Assembly: GCA_027577415.1 (NCBI GenBank)
Contig: JANBQS010000025.1
Span: forward strand, 1-57,679
Length of the DNA stretch: 57,679 bases
From: Coemansia sp. RSA 922
Lineage: Eukaryota; Kickxellomycota; Kickxellomycetes; Kickxellales; Kickxellaceae
Direction of reading: 5' to 3'
A model generated the notes under the pieces. The model was not told the DNA's origin. It saw only the letters and a program-made list of their open reading frames with translations, and ran no database searches. How positions within the stretch are numbered: the first letter of the stretch is position 1; every line of letters begins with the position of its first letter. This document shows, piece by piece, positions 38,159 through 48,939 of this stretch. The translations under genes and the position numbers were made by a program.

Positions 38159-38783
38159 TTAAACAAACTGCGACAAATACGACTCTGCAACAATACGCGC
38201 ACGAGCATTGAGACTGAGTTTCATCTCGCTAATCTCCTTGTCGACTTCCTCCATGAACTCGATAATAAAGTCGACGAGCTTGTGCTTGTACATTTGCTCC
38301 GTGTGGAAGTTTGTCACTAGGAAGCTGATGTCATAGCCCTTGATAGGCACACGCCGCAGGATGACAAAGTGCTCGGCGCGCATCATCAGGAACCGCGTAA
38401 ACTTGTGTGCCAAAATACGCTCAATGTCGTCTGCCTGCTTGATACGGATGCTGACGCGCACAGAGTTGATGCTGCCTTCGATCAGGACTTGCTCGTTTTC
38501 GTTGCGACTCACCACTAGTGGCTTTAGCAGGACCTCTTTTGTGTTGCCGGCCTCGACTTCAGGCACATTGTGCTTCTCGACTATCTGCGACGCAAAGTTC
38601 TCTAGGCACAGCGCTGCTGTCAGCGACGACCGCACGGCGCTGAGGTACGGGCGGAGTGTGTTGGACTAATTTGAATTTAGGCAAATGGCAGGGGGTGGGC
38701 GGTGTTAGTCTGTAGATGTCGCACATTGTCTCATCTGCTGCTCTTCTTTTTTGGTAATCCGGCGACAGCGGTGGCCTTACCAT
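38159..38783 (-). CDS. ARPC4: Arp2/3 complex subunit 4 (Arc19)
   Basis: Exon 1 is the ATG alone (38783-38781); exon 2 is 38665-38159; the intron of 115 nt has GTAAGG and AAATTAG. The product is 169 residues, the expected length: [92 protein letters not shown]4 with ARPC2 forms the core that holds Arp2/3 on the mother filament during branched-actin nucleation and endocytosis. Without splicing of the ATG exon the protein would appear to lack its start. Confidence 0.94.
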
Positions 38784-39076
38784 TGTGATGTATAAGTGTT
38801 CTAGCAGAATGTAATTAAAGGAAGTGGAATTGCTGAGCTGAAAATTGAAAATGTGCAATAACAACACTTGGAATTTCCAAGCTTGCATCCCACCTTTACC
38901 CCCTGATCCGCGTCATCTGGAGGCAGTAATCGTAATTAACTTGATCGGCTAAAATATTTTTTTTCCATTCTTAAAGACGCAGTAAACATAACGCCACTCG
39001 TTCTTTTCTGTTCTGTTCAGTTGTGTTTATTTTATTTTCCATTTTTTTTGTACAAACCAGACTCGTAAACTAAATA

Positions 39077-40270
39077 ATGTTCAGTGGATTCTGGGGCCTC
39101 AAGATCGTGCCTGGCAAGACCTACACGCAAACTGTCGATGCGTCCTTCCGCGTCAGCAATGTAAGTATTTTGTGAATGTGATATTTTATTGTTGCACGCC
39201 TATCGATATTGTATTGATAGCTAACATCTGGCTCTCTTTTTTCTTGCTATTCTTTATTATCATAGGCTTCTCTTGGTGAGGAGATCGCTGACCAGGGTCG
39301 TACCTCGGTCCTGTTGACTGTCCACCAGAAGAGATTTGCTCTGTGCGCGCTGACACCCGGCAAGATTGAGCAGCAGTTGCTCGACATTACTCTTACCGAG
39401 GGCGAGGAGATCACTTTCGAGACCTTTGGTGAGAACGAGGTTCACTTGACCGGTAACTTTATTGCCGACGACGAGGATGATGAGGATGACATGTACGGCT
39501 CTTCCGATGAGGAGGATGGCGAGGACATTGACCTCGACAACATTACACCCGAGGGCCTCCAAGACCTCATCAACCGCGGTATGATCGACCCTTCTGACCT
39601 CCAGATTGGCGACGATGAGTCTGACGAGGACTACGACTCGGAGGACGCCGAGACCGATGGCCGCATCCGCGAAGTCACTGATGAGGAGGAAGAGGAGCTC
39701 GTCGAGGAGGCCATGTCTGAGGATGAGCCTGTTGTGGAAGTCAAGATCAAGAAGCAGGCTGACAAGAAGCGCAAGACCGTCGAGGAGGAGAAGGAGCAGC
39801 CCGCTGCCCCCGCCAAGCTGTCCAAGAAGGCCAAGCAGGCTGAGAAGAAGGCTGCCGCGAAGGAGGCCGCTGCTGCTGCTGAGAAGCCCAAGCAGGCCGA
39901 GAAGCCCAAGCAGACTGAGAAGGCCAAGGCCAAGGCAGCGACTCTTGCCGGCGGCGTGATCGTCGAGACAAAGACTGAGGGCGCCGGAGCCCCCGCAAAG
40001 AAGGGCCAGCGTGTCGGTATGTACTACATTGGCAAGCTCACTAACGGCAAGGTCTTTGACCAGAACACCAAGGGCAAGCCCTTCTGGTTCCGCCTGGGCG
40101 CCGGCGAGGTCATCAAGGGCTGGGACACTGGTATCATTGGCATGAAGAAGGGCGAGGAGCGCCGTCTCACCATCCCCGGACCCATGGCCTACGGATCGCG
40201 CGGTGCACCACCAGACATTCCTCCCCACGCCACTCTGGTCTTTGACATCCGCCTGGTCGAGTTCAAGTAA
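39077..40270 (+). CDS. Nucleoplasmin-like/FKBP histone-proline isomerase (Fpr3/Fpr4 type)
   Basis: Exons 39077-39160 and 39266-40270 (intron 105 nt, GTAAGT..CATAG, phase 0), product 362 residues. The N-terminal nucleoplasmin-like domain starts [19 protein letters not shown]. The middle is a long acidic stretch ([20 protein letters not shown], and further D/E runs) followed by a Lys/Ala-rich basic region. The C-terminal 110 residues are an FKBP domain ([53 protein letters not shown]) with intact active-site aromatics. Yeast Fpr4 isomerises prolines in the histone H3 tail and acts in rDNA silencing. Nucleolar location is expected. Confidence 0.93.
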
Positions 40271-40319
40271 ATTAGTCCATGAAAGCTTTTATATTCCTAT
40301 TATCACATAAACGTTGTGT

Positions 40320-42071
40320 CTACATTGAAAAGTATGCTGATACCAGACCAGCAACCAACACTCCTGCTAATGCCGCGCTCTCTAGTGCCAATTGCCCTGC
40401 TTCAGCTCGATTAAACGTCGTAGCTGGCTGTCTATTGTTCTGCTGGATAGCTCGCCAGATCATCGACCCGGGAATGAGCCGCTGTAGCCGGGTATTGTGC
40501 GCCTGCTGCGCATAGTACATGTCTAGCTCAGTGTCACTATACCCATCGCCGCCTATATTCATCAGATCACTGGCATCGATCGCAGAGCCATTGGCGGTTG
40601 ATGGTGGACCCAGCAGTTGGGATCCAAGCACGGCCATCTCAGTCTCTTGCCTCGCAGCAATAGAAGCAAGCGTCGTCGACACATTCGCCAGGTGCGCAGC
40701 AATAGCGCCAATCGATGCCTCATGGCTAGCCATCCGATTCTCAAAGGCCTGTCCCATGTCGCCAATTCTCGACTGCTGGTCATCCATAGCAGCAGACAGG
40801 CGCTCATCAACGCCCGCAACGATCTTGCGACGCTTACGAGGTTCGAAAATGGCCTGAGCCAAGAACAATGCAATAATATTCATGAAGAGCACGGCCCAGG
40901 TACCGTAAGTACTAGCACGACGGATTTTATCGCTCCAGATCTGCTCTTCGTGGTAGCGCTCGCGAATAGCAGCCACTAGCTCATCGTATTTCTTATCAAC
41001 CAATACCTCAGTGTCCCTCAGCTCCTGGCCCGCGTTATGTTCGATGGTCTCGGCCTGGTGCTCGTCGCGATACAGGCCAGTAAAGCGAGCTACGTCGTCG
41101 TCGTTCCATAGGTGCTTGCGCTGAAGGAGGCTGTTGATCTCTCGTTGGCTGGACATTCTGGTTTGGATTACTTGCGCATGTCGGATCTTTATACTGTCTA
41201 GGTGACGACGGGCAGCCTGGAAGGCGTCTCCTGTGTCTTGCACTCGCTGCTTGTGCTCGGCTATCCGGTCGTAGCCTGTTAGCTGGTTGAGCGCCTTGCT
41301 TAGCCATGTCGTCCAGTCGTCGTCCTTGGGTAGTTGTCTCAAGGCATCAACTTTTAACCGCGCAGAGTCATAGGCGTGTCTCCATTTTTCTGAAGCTGCT
41401 TCTGCCGCCGCTGTAGCAGCAACAGATACCTGGTGTGCCTTTGACGGGCTATCAGACGGCTGCTTATCAGCTTTTGGACTATCAGCCGGCGGAACTTTGA
41501 CCGCTGAACTGTCAACTGGCGGCTTATCAGTCACTGAGCTATCAGTCGACGGCTCAGCTCTGATGAATAGACGCGATATTAAACGGCGGAGTGCTCCAGC
41601 ACGATAAGCATGGTGGTTATCAGCATGGTTGACTATCTTACTCGTTTCTTCGCCAACTGTAGACTCTGGTACTGGCGTGGATGCGTTGGAAGTCGCCTCA
41701 ATAGTATCATGTTTTGTGGTCGGCATGTCTGCAGCGGGACGACCAGGTGTCGACAGTGGTCGTAGCGGCTGGTGCCATTTAGGCGGCGGCAAGTATATGA
41801 TATTCATTGGAACCAGTGCCATAGTCGACTCTGCAGATCTGGGGTGTTGTGGAGGTACGCCTATCGACTTGTCATGAACTGGGTCAAGGGTCCCATGCAA
41901 CACAGGCTCTATCGACTCTTTCGCACTGCGGCCGTTGTTACTGTCAGAAGACGCATATCTTTGGATACGAACAGCGTGCCCGTTACCAATACTGCCTCTA
42001 AGCCTAGGCGAGCCGAGCTTTAGCGTACGGAGCAGGGCGGAGGACTGGCTGCACCCAGTTCGCGCCAGCAT
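40320..42071 (-). CDS. SHE9: Mitochondrial inner-membrane protein She9/Mdm33
   Basis: 583 residues. Residues 1-45 are rich in Arg and Ser without acids, a mitochondrial presequence. A low-complexity linker (Ser/Pro/Asp, with DSSVTDKPPVDSSAVK-like units) precedes the conserved core from about 225: KWRHAYDSARLKVDALRQL, long coiled coils, then LWNDDDVARFTGLYRDEH. The first membrane span is GTWAVLFMNIIALFLAQAIF, and the second is at the very C-terminus (LALESAALAGVLVAGLVSAYF), so both termini lie as in the family. She9/Mdm33 shapes the mitochondrial inner membrane and affects fission. Single exon, 49 bases from the FKBP gene, convergent. Confidence 0.85.
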   Translation of the reverse strand: MLARTGCSQSSALLRTLKLGSPRLRGSIGNGHAVRIQRYASSDSNNGRSAKESIEPVLHGTLDPVHDKSIGVPPQHPRSAESTMALVPMNIIYLPPPKWHQPLRPLSTPGRPAADMPTTKHDTIEATSNASTPVPESTVGEETSKIVNHADNHHAYRAGALRRLISRLFIRAEPSTDSSVTDKPPVDSSAVKVPPADSPKADKQPSDSPSKAHQVSVAATAAAEAASEKWRHAYDSARLKVDALRQLPKDDDWTTWLSKALNQLTGYDRIAEHKQRVQDTGDAFQAARRHLDSIKIRHAQVIQTRMSSQREINSLLQRKHLWNDDDVARFTGLYRDEHQAETIEHNAGQELRDTEVLVDKKYDELVAAIRERYHEEQIWSDKIRRASTYGTWAVLFMNIIALFLAQAIFEPRKRRKIVAGVDERLSAAMDDQQSRIGDMGQAFENRMASHEASIGAIAAHLANVSTTLASIAARQETEMAVLGSQLLGPPSTANGSAIDASDLMNIGGDGYSDTELDMYYAQQAHNTRLQRLIPGSMIWRAIQQNNRQPATTFNRAEAGQLALESAALAGVLVAGLVSAYFSM

Positions 42072-42932
42072 TTGGACTGAATTTGGGGGAGTCCTCTTAT
42101 TAGAAGTAATAAACCAATTTTGAATTTAAAAGAGTGCTGACGAAAGACAAAGACGACCACCGCCTAAGATTTGCTCTTGCACAAGATCAACAATGCGATC
42201 TGTGGCTATGAAGTCGCTGGATTTGAGGTCCTTGGCTGCATACGCCTGGCTTACACCGAAACATTTAGAGCGTTTATGTGTTGTCGGACTACTGCCCCTC
42301 CCAATATCGCGACTCCAACCAACAACGAGTACCTGGTACAGCTCTCTGCGTACTTGATATGCTTCTTTGCTGGGAAACAGATATGCCTACGCCTCATCTG
42401 GCATTGGATGACGTGGCTCTCGCACTGTCAGCCGCCTTGACTGCCTCATCACTAATTTCTCTGGCCGGAGACACCTCAAGCATTACTTCAAACTCCAAAA
42501 TAATTCAACTCAGCGTTTTGAGGCTGCACAACAATAATTGAGTATAAAACCCGACATACTCGGCGACGTCTGGCTCGCTTTTTAGAAGCAATCGCAGGCT
42601 GGGGAGCAGTTGCGACATACGGAACGATATTGATACATCGTATTACTCCACAGTGCCGTATCTGATTCCTCAGTGTATGAAAAGGCAATAAATAAAAACA
42701 ACAAAGTACACTTGGCAGCGAGAACTTTTGAAACCAATTTCTTAGAGCTCGCCATTCTCTAAAAGAATATTTCTATTGTCATACCTCATATGTCTACCAA
42801 CTACTGGATTATCCGAGCACTGCTGCCTCTTGAACACTATTAAATACAGCGCATATGTTGTTCGTTTAACTAGGGCAATAAAGTAAAAAAGCTTCATAAT
42901 GTTTTCGTAAACAACTAATGGTTAAAGAGTAG
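42072..42932. other. Gene-poor stretch with a possible decayed coding remnant
   Basis: No intact gene. On the plus strand two overlapping frames (about 42192-42356 and 42278-42541) read well in turn: MRSVAMKSLDLRSLAAYAW, then, after a shift, LALDDVALALSAALTASSLI. This could be the remains of one protein broken by a frameshift, but no family is recognised. The rest is AT-rich. Confidence 0.3.
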
Positions 42933-44579
42933 TTAAATGTCCTGTTCCAACCTAGTCTGCGCATAACGTGAAGCTCGCTTTAGGTAGTCTTGCTTACTTG
43001 CATCAAGTATTCCGTCAGCCATACAGGGAAGAGACTTGAGAAGTTCAAGAAAGTCCTTGCCGCGTAGGCCAAGGACCAGCTTGATTAGGCTATTGTTTTC
43101 ATTTAGCATCTTTTGGCCAATGCGGCCATCGGGATCGAAAACGGCGCCTTTGTTCCCCATTTTACGACCCGCCTTCTTATACATTGCATAATATTCATCT
43201 GCAATATCGAGCAAGTCCTCCATGCGATCTCCTTCGGCGATGTGCTCGCAGATGCGCATCAACCATCCCTGAGCCAACCTGCAATATTTGTTTCCCGGAA
43301 ATTCCATTGGCCCAACTTCTGAAATAACCCACCGAGAGCTCAGTTCACGGTCGGTTACTTTTGAGAACATGTCTGGAAGAACAACGTCGGACAACTGCTT
43401 TGTAAGAACACTATCGGCCAACTGTCTTGCGTGGACACACCCAATGGTCACCAAGTGGAAGTAGAACACCGGAGCTGGGACCACTCCTGCCTCTTCTTCT
43501 TCTGCAATTCTTAGACGTTGATGCAGTTTTTCCCTCATCTGCAGATACGTCGGCCCACTGCGAATCAAAAATAAACCTATTGGGGAATTTAAACCATGCG
43601 CCCAGATTTCGAATCCTTCGATCGACCTTAACTGCCAGTTGAGCTTCGTCAAACCAACTGAAGCGTTCGTCAGTTTGCGCCCGACTAGCTGCAAGTAGAC
43701 GGCAACAATCATATCCAAACTGATAAAGATGAACGGTTCGAAAAGCTTCGAAAATTCGCCCAATGTCACGTCGCCTGCTCTGTTGCGAATAATAATAGCA
43801 GAGCTGTTCATCTCTGCGTAGGACACGTCCTCTTTGCTTTCACTATCCGACGACAGCTCACTTACACTGCTTTCCCGCGAGTTAGCCCTCTGGTGATCAG
43901 GCGACGGCGGTGTGGCGCTGGAGCTAGCTGGGTCAGCGTCGGAGTGGGTATCCCGAGATTGGACAGTAGGGCCGGCAGCGAGATTGGCCGGGGTGGCGTT
44001 GACGTTAGTAGCATGCGAATGGACGTATGGAACAAAGCGGAACCTGGGCCGGGTGACGTTGGAGTAAATCCGGCGAGAAAATAAAGCATGGTAAGCACCA
44101 TGGTCGACTGGGGCAGTGTTAGAGTAAGTACTGCGACAGGAGGATGCAGGGTAAGCGTCAAAGCTGGCGGCAGCTATGAGGGGCAAGTTGAATGAGAATT
44201 TGCCCTCTGGCCCGAAAGAAGTGGCTTGAGTGTCCATAGCTGGCGCAACAGTCGAGCCGCTGGCAGTGCTAGCTGCAACCGCCAGGACAGTGTTAGAGCT
44301 GGTTGCCGAGGCGACAACGGCAGAGGCGGCATTGTAGGCGACAGTGAGAACCGTGGTCTTAGGGACTTCACAAAAGCTAGCTGGGAAAGCGTTGTTGCCA
44401 GTAGCACGGGGCGGAACAACTGGACCAACTCTGGCACCAGCAACAATGGACAATAGAATATCCGCAGCAATCGCGTCCGGTGAATCCAAGCCATGAAACA
44501 AGGCGTGTATGTCCTGAGGTGGTGTGGCCGGTTGTTCGACCTGGCCGGTTGTAGTATCACTACGGTCCGCCCGCTCCAT
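42933..44579 (-). CDS. Orphan protein of unknown function (548 aa)
   Basis: Not recognised. One exon of 548 residues. Residues 1-250 are low-complexity, rich in Ala, Ser, Thr and Pro. A short acidic/Ser stretch (SSVSELSSDSESKEDVSYAE) divides it from a globular second half that looks well folded: VTLGEFSKLFEPFIFISLDMI, LNWQLRSIEGFEIWAHG, a charged helix (REKLHQRLRIAEEEEAG), WVISEVGPMEFPGNKYCRLAQGW, and a Lys/Leu-rich end (LVLGLRGKDFLELLKSLP). No signal peptide or membrane span. It stands between repeat-rich, gene-poor segments. A full-length frame without stops suggests it is expressed; it could be a lineage-specific gene. Confidence 0.65.
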   Translation of the reverse strand: MERADRSDTTTGQVEQPATPPQDIHALFHGLDSPDAIAADILLSIVAGARVGPVVPPRATGNNAFPASFCEVPKTTVLTVAYNAASAVVASATSSNTVLAVAASTASGSTVAPAMDTQATSFGPEGKFSFNLPLIAAASFDAYPASSCRSTYSNTAPVDHGAYHALFSRRIYSNVTRPRFRFVPYVHSHATNVNATPANLAAGPTVQSRDTHSDADPASSSATPPSPDHQRANSRESSVSELSSDSESKEDVSYAEMNSSAIIIRNRAGDVTLGEFSKLFEPFIFISLDMIVAVYLQLVGRKLTNASVGLTKLNWQLRSIEGFEIWAHGLNSPIGLFLIRSGPTYLQMREKLHQRLRIAEEEEAGVVPAPVFYFHLVTIGCVHARQLADSVLTKQLSDVVLPDMFSKVTDRELSSRWVISEVGPMEFPGNKYCRLAQGWLMRICEHIAEGDRMEDLLDIADEYYAMYKKAGRKMGNKGAVFDPDGRIGQKMLNENNSLIKLVLGLRGKDFLELLKSLPCMADGILDASKQDYLKRASRYAQTRLEQDI

Positions 44580-45339
44580 TTGTGACTACTACGAAAAGAA
44601 AATATCTCAGTAATAGAGCAAATATGAAAAACAGAAAGAAAAGAAGTGCTGGCTTTATTGAAGTTTGCTTTAAAACACCAGGCTGGGAGAGGGTAAAAGT
44701 TCAAAAATAGTGGGAAGAAAAAAGGTGAACAGGCGAGGAGAAGAGAAGAGAAGAGAAAGAACTCAGGATGGTCCCCTCATACTCCACCAAACCAGGGTCT
44801 GCTAAGTGAGTGAGAGCAGCTGTTCTCAGTGGGCAAAAAATAGACAATTTATACCGAGGTGGGGAAAAGGGACAATGGCAGACATGCAATGGAGCTCCAC
44901 CAGTTTCACAAAAGGGAATTACGTGGAGACAGGAGCGGTGGCTTCCTTGATTATTGTGAAGGTGAGAGAAAGCGTGTGTGTATGTCGGGACGCTTTTACA
45001 CAACTTCCTGGCTTTACGTTGCTAGCTAGTGGATATTCTATGATATTGCAGCGTGTTGTCAAACCCCGGCTGGTAGACATGTTACTGAGCAAAGCTGACT
45101 GCCAATGTTACTGTAAATGATTAGTGATATTGCCATTGGCGTTACAATAAATACATTATTTTGAAGAGCTCGCTGTTGTCGGTATTAAAGTGATGTTGCA
45201 AACTGGGAGCCATTGATAGTATTGCCGCTATCTACAGTCTTTTTACAATTGGCCTTTTGGGCGCAACCTTTAAGCACTGAGTTTGTGTAGGATAAACCAA
45301 AATAAAGCACAATAAACTATCCAGTCCGAATAAAGTCAG
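44580..45339. other. Gene-poor spacer
   Basis: No convincing gene. It contains A/G-rich runs near 44740 (GAGGAGAAGAGAAGAGAAGAG), and TTTTTACAATTGGCC near 45240, a word that recurs at about 47341 (one change) and 47470. Confidence 0.5.
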
Positions 45340-47290
45340 TTTATTCTCTGTGCATCCTGAGAGATAGGAGAGCAGAAAATAGAAATTGGAGGTTGAGGTG
45401 TCATCATCTCGTGGCGTTTGCGAGTAGTTGAGTGTGTAGTCGGTGCAGCTGTCCTGTACGTTTGGCGAGTTTTAGAAAGATAGCTTCCCGCCGAGCTCTT
45501 TTTCACCCAGATCAAAGTGGAACCACTGCCAACCAGTGAGCATAAAGGATCGAGCGGCCTTGTTTACGAAGTACTGAGTAATGCGTAGCATGAGCGTCGA
45601 TTCTCACCAGATAAACATGGCCTCGCCAGAGTACTCAATACTATCTAGGGATAATTCTGCGCGAGCGCTGAAGATTTCCCAAACCGCAAGCCCATGTAGG
45701 GTATATACGTTTGGCAATTTGACATTCTATAAACCAAAACCTGTGGCGACCATGTGTAGGTCGATCTGAAAAGTGGGCACATCTGTATCTACATGTAAAA
45801 CTTGCAATAAGTGCTACACCCGAAGCCAGAAAGTTTGGACGCGGAGACAAACTAAAATTAATGCATGTCATTCTAGCTCTCTCTCCTCGGCTTCATCGCT
45901 TGCGATTTTGAATCGAGTAATAGCACTGCAATACTTGCAGACAGGCTCGAGGTTAGGAATGAAGTGTGTCAGTTTCGCGGTAGTCTGAACTGCAGCATTT
46001 ATTATTAGCCATAATGGCGAGAAAGAGGTGTTTGGATCTTCGTCAGCTGAATCCAGCGCGCCTTGGACAGCCTTGTAATATCTGTTCCCGTCCTCGCTAC
46101 TTAAACATTAAGTTTTATTTATTAGTACCCATCCAGTCTTATCGGCACAGCCTCCATGGAAGATGCTGTCAGTCACCCAAGTCATGGTGTATATACATTT
46201 ATAGAGGAACACCACCTAGTTGAGCGTGCACCTACACAGCGCATCTATCCGGGTCGAGTGGATAGTTGAGTAGTTTGTGAACAACGTGAGTGTGGAGGCT
46301 GTTTCGACCCTGGCCAAAAGTCAGAATGTACGGCTGCATAAGAGGGTCGTTTCGTGATATTACTGCACCAGTTGGCTAGTATTGCTCAAAAATGCCACTC
46401 AGAGCGAAGAGTGTGTTTGCTTGCAGCTTCTTCCAAATCGCCGCAGATATCTAGACGTAGGAGATACACTGCCAGATGATCGAAAGGTAAGCCAAGTAGT
46501 GACTTGACAAAGCTGTTAATGATCTCGTTGGATCTCTTGCCCTTGAAGGCGAACTAGCCGCATAGGACTCAGTCCCAATACGCAGGTAGCCCTATCGGGA
46601 TTCGCTTGGGTTCATGTTTTTTTTTTATCTCTGCCCTTGGTCAAAGGCCCATTGAGCTGTGACTGCCGACCAGTGAGGATCCCTCTGACACAACATGTTT
46701 GCTGTGAACTGAGTAAAGATAGCTTTTGTTTGCTTCTTAAAGATTAGGAACCCGAGGCTGCCCTGCTTTCTTAGATGGGATAATGACGTCATGCTGACCC
46801 TCCATGTGTCCTGTGGCGACGCCGTCCTTGGAAAAGTAGATTCCCAAGTATCCGATAACAGCGCAATGTGGGAGAATTGGAATACCAGACGGCGCAGGAG
46901 TTGTGTTACCAAATGCAGGTCTCCGTTTCCTCGTCATTTAATTTGGAGTTCGAGGCGTGACTGTGTAGCTCTATTGAATTGCGGAATGCCGTCACATCAT
47001 CCTCAGAGGATAGTACAACAGCGATACTGGCGGCAAAGGCAATAACGCGGAGCGCGTAACCAGGCTGTCTGATGACCGCTAGGTGTTTCTAGAAATAGCT
47101 GAAGAGGGGCTCGGCGATGAGGCTGTAGAGCAAAGGTGAAAGTGGATCACCCTGCCAAAGGCCTTGGCAAATCCAAATACCTGTCACTGTCCAGGAACTA
47201 AACCTCATGTCAGCCGTGCTACCCTTTTATATCAATAATATGAGGCAACAGTGTTTTTCTCCAATGCTGCAGTTAGACATACATTGGTCC
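45340..47290 (-). mobile_element. Decayed non-LTR retrotransposon (LINE), 5'-truncated
   Basis: Minus-strand reading, broken by stops and frameshifts, shows reverse-transcriptase blocks in the right order: WQGDPLSPLLYSLIAEPL at about 47100-47170, a mutated catalytic block (FAASIAVVLSSEDD, where active elements have F/Y-A-D-D) near 47010-47050, then AVIGYLGIYFSKDG near 46840. Further on come pieces of the C-terminal region: NEIINSFVKSLLGLPFDHLA (46480-46540), VCKYCSA, a zinc-knuckle-like remnant (45925), and HRFWFIECQIAKRIYPTW (45720). Nothing upstream of about 47290 looks like the endonuclease or the start of the polymerase, so the copy is 5'-truncated, as target-primed insertions often are. 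The altered catalytic block and stops make it inactive. Confidence 0.85.
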
Positions 47291-48939
47291 AGGTACTCTC
47301 AATCCACTTGGTCATTGACCATTAGCAGTTATTTATTTTTATTTTACAATCGGCCTTTTTTATTTATTTATTTTGGCATGACATGTAGGAAGCGAATTAA
47401 ATAGCAAGAAGAAAGTCTAATAGGGCGTCCCTTCTAACCGGACTTTGAGAGCCGCTCAAGTGAGTATTCTTTTTTACAATTGGCCGGTGGCATAAATAGG
47501 CAAGCTTTTTGACGCCATGAGCAAGCTAGCTGAGACATGACGGGTAGCTTGGCCAGGTGCAATATGCACATAGGTAGTTCGAGCTTGGACACGTCTCTAC
47601 CCCTAACCCCGCTGGTTGGGGTTCGATGCCCACCAGTAGCTAGACAAACAAGCTTGTTTTTTTTCTTGTAGTAAAAAAAACAAATTATGTTTCACCTCAT
47701 TATTATTTTTTATTTATCTCCAGCATAGATATCGCCTGTTGATAAATAAATATTGATAGGGAACCAATAGAGAGTTATCAAAATAGATTGGATAGATATT
47801 ACAAACTATACATGAATTTCCGCGCAAAAGGATTGGCACGCCATATTCAAGTAATAAATATTTAAGTACCGTTTAGTTGTTGCTCACTGGCAAGAGGAGC
47901 ATGCTTAGTGTTAAGACAATGTATGTCGATTTATGTAGCGACAACTGTCATCTACTCTGCCAATTTATCTTTTTTGACTTTGTCATCGTCATCATTATCA
48001 TCTTCTAGAGCGTAACGTCGTCTAATGTTGCAATTCAAGGAGGGATACTTCTTGCGAGATATTCGGGTTCTTGCTCACTGGTAACACGTCAACAATTGGC
48101 ACAGATCCTTTGATATTGCAAGCGAGAGAGGGACTAAACTTGTAATCGCTGAAATAATCGAGAGCATATCACAGGCATCGAGCGGAGGGTAGTAAAATTA
48201 CAATCCCTAGAGAGCTAAGGTGCTCAAAGCAGTTTTCATAGCCCTCGGCATATGTTAGTTATCTGTATCGCTCAACTGTAATGAAATACTAGCCACCCCC
48301 AATACACTATTGATTTTCCGTAGAAAATGCGCGCTAGCCTGTCCAAATATAAGAGCATCATATGCAGGTTGCCGCTGCGACTAAGCAAATTGAATCTGCC
48401 AAGAGGCTTCCTCGTGAACTTTCTAATTTGGATGACTAGTTTCTGTAGAGGCCTTTTGTCACCAGTAACAGTACAAGTCATATCGACAGAGGTATCCACG
48501 ACAACCAGTACCATTTTTGTCAAACTGCTATAGATCGCCAAAGTTGTGGATTATTGTGCGCGTGTCCTCTTCGTCGACGTTTCTGACAGTTCACTACTTT
48601 AGTGTGCTTGCGCTAAGATTGGCTAGCTGCGTAGTTTAAGCGTTGCCAAAGTATAGTTAGTCAAGGATTGTATGTACAAATGGGAGAACACGACTACAGC
48701 GGTTGCAGAAGGAGTCAGTCGTTTTATTGATTGAGCAAAGCTGGCTATCTCTTTATTCTTGTTGGCTGGAACAGCAGCGGGTGATACTCCACAACTGGGC
48801 TTTCGGAGGCTCCTCGAAATAGGGTTTAAAATGGAGATAACTTTTTTTTTTTAAGCAATTCCAATTGTGTGAGTATGATAATGATGACGTCGTTGAGTCC
48901 GTGATTGTCTCAAAGCCTTAAATAATCCTAAAGAAGATC
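47291..48939. other. Gene-poor DNA with repeat words and a tRNA-like relic
   Basis: AT-rich, no intact gene. It holds the A/B-box-like segment at 47527-47664, two TTTTACAAT(T/C)GGCC words (47341, 47470), and an 89-codon minus frame (48272-48541) that includes a helix-like NLHMMLLYLDRLARIFYG stretch; this is not enough to name a protein. Confidence 0.5.
47527..47664 (+). repeat. tRNA-like / SINE-like relic
   Basis: An A-box-like TAGCTTGGCCAGG (47545-47557), a B-box-like GGTTCGATGCC (47620-47630) inside a hairpin CTGGTTGGG/CCCACCAG, and a T8 run at 47657-47664 follow in order as in Pol III units. TAGCT at 47527 can pair with AGCTA at 47637. No D-stem or anticodon arm could be drawn, so this is not a working tRNA. 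Confidence 0.35.

Noticed and set aside
47527..47664. Functional tRNA gene
   Set aside because: No D-stem, anticodon arm or seven-base acceptor stem can be drawn; only A/B-box-like words and one hairpin remain.
48272..48541. Possible cyclin-like fragment (NLHMMLLYLDRLARIF) on the minus strand
   Set aside because: The likeness is limited to one helix; there is no second cyclin box, no clear start and the region is decayed.
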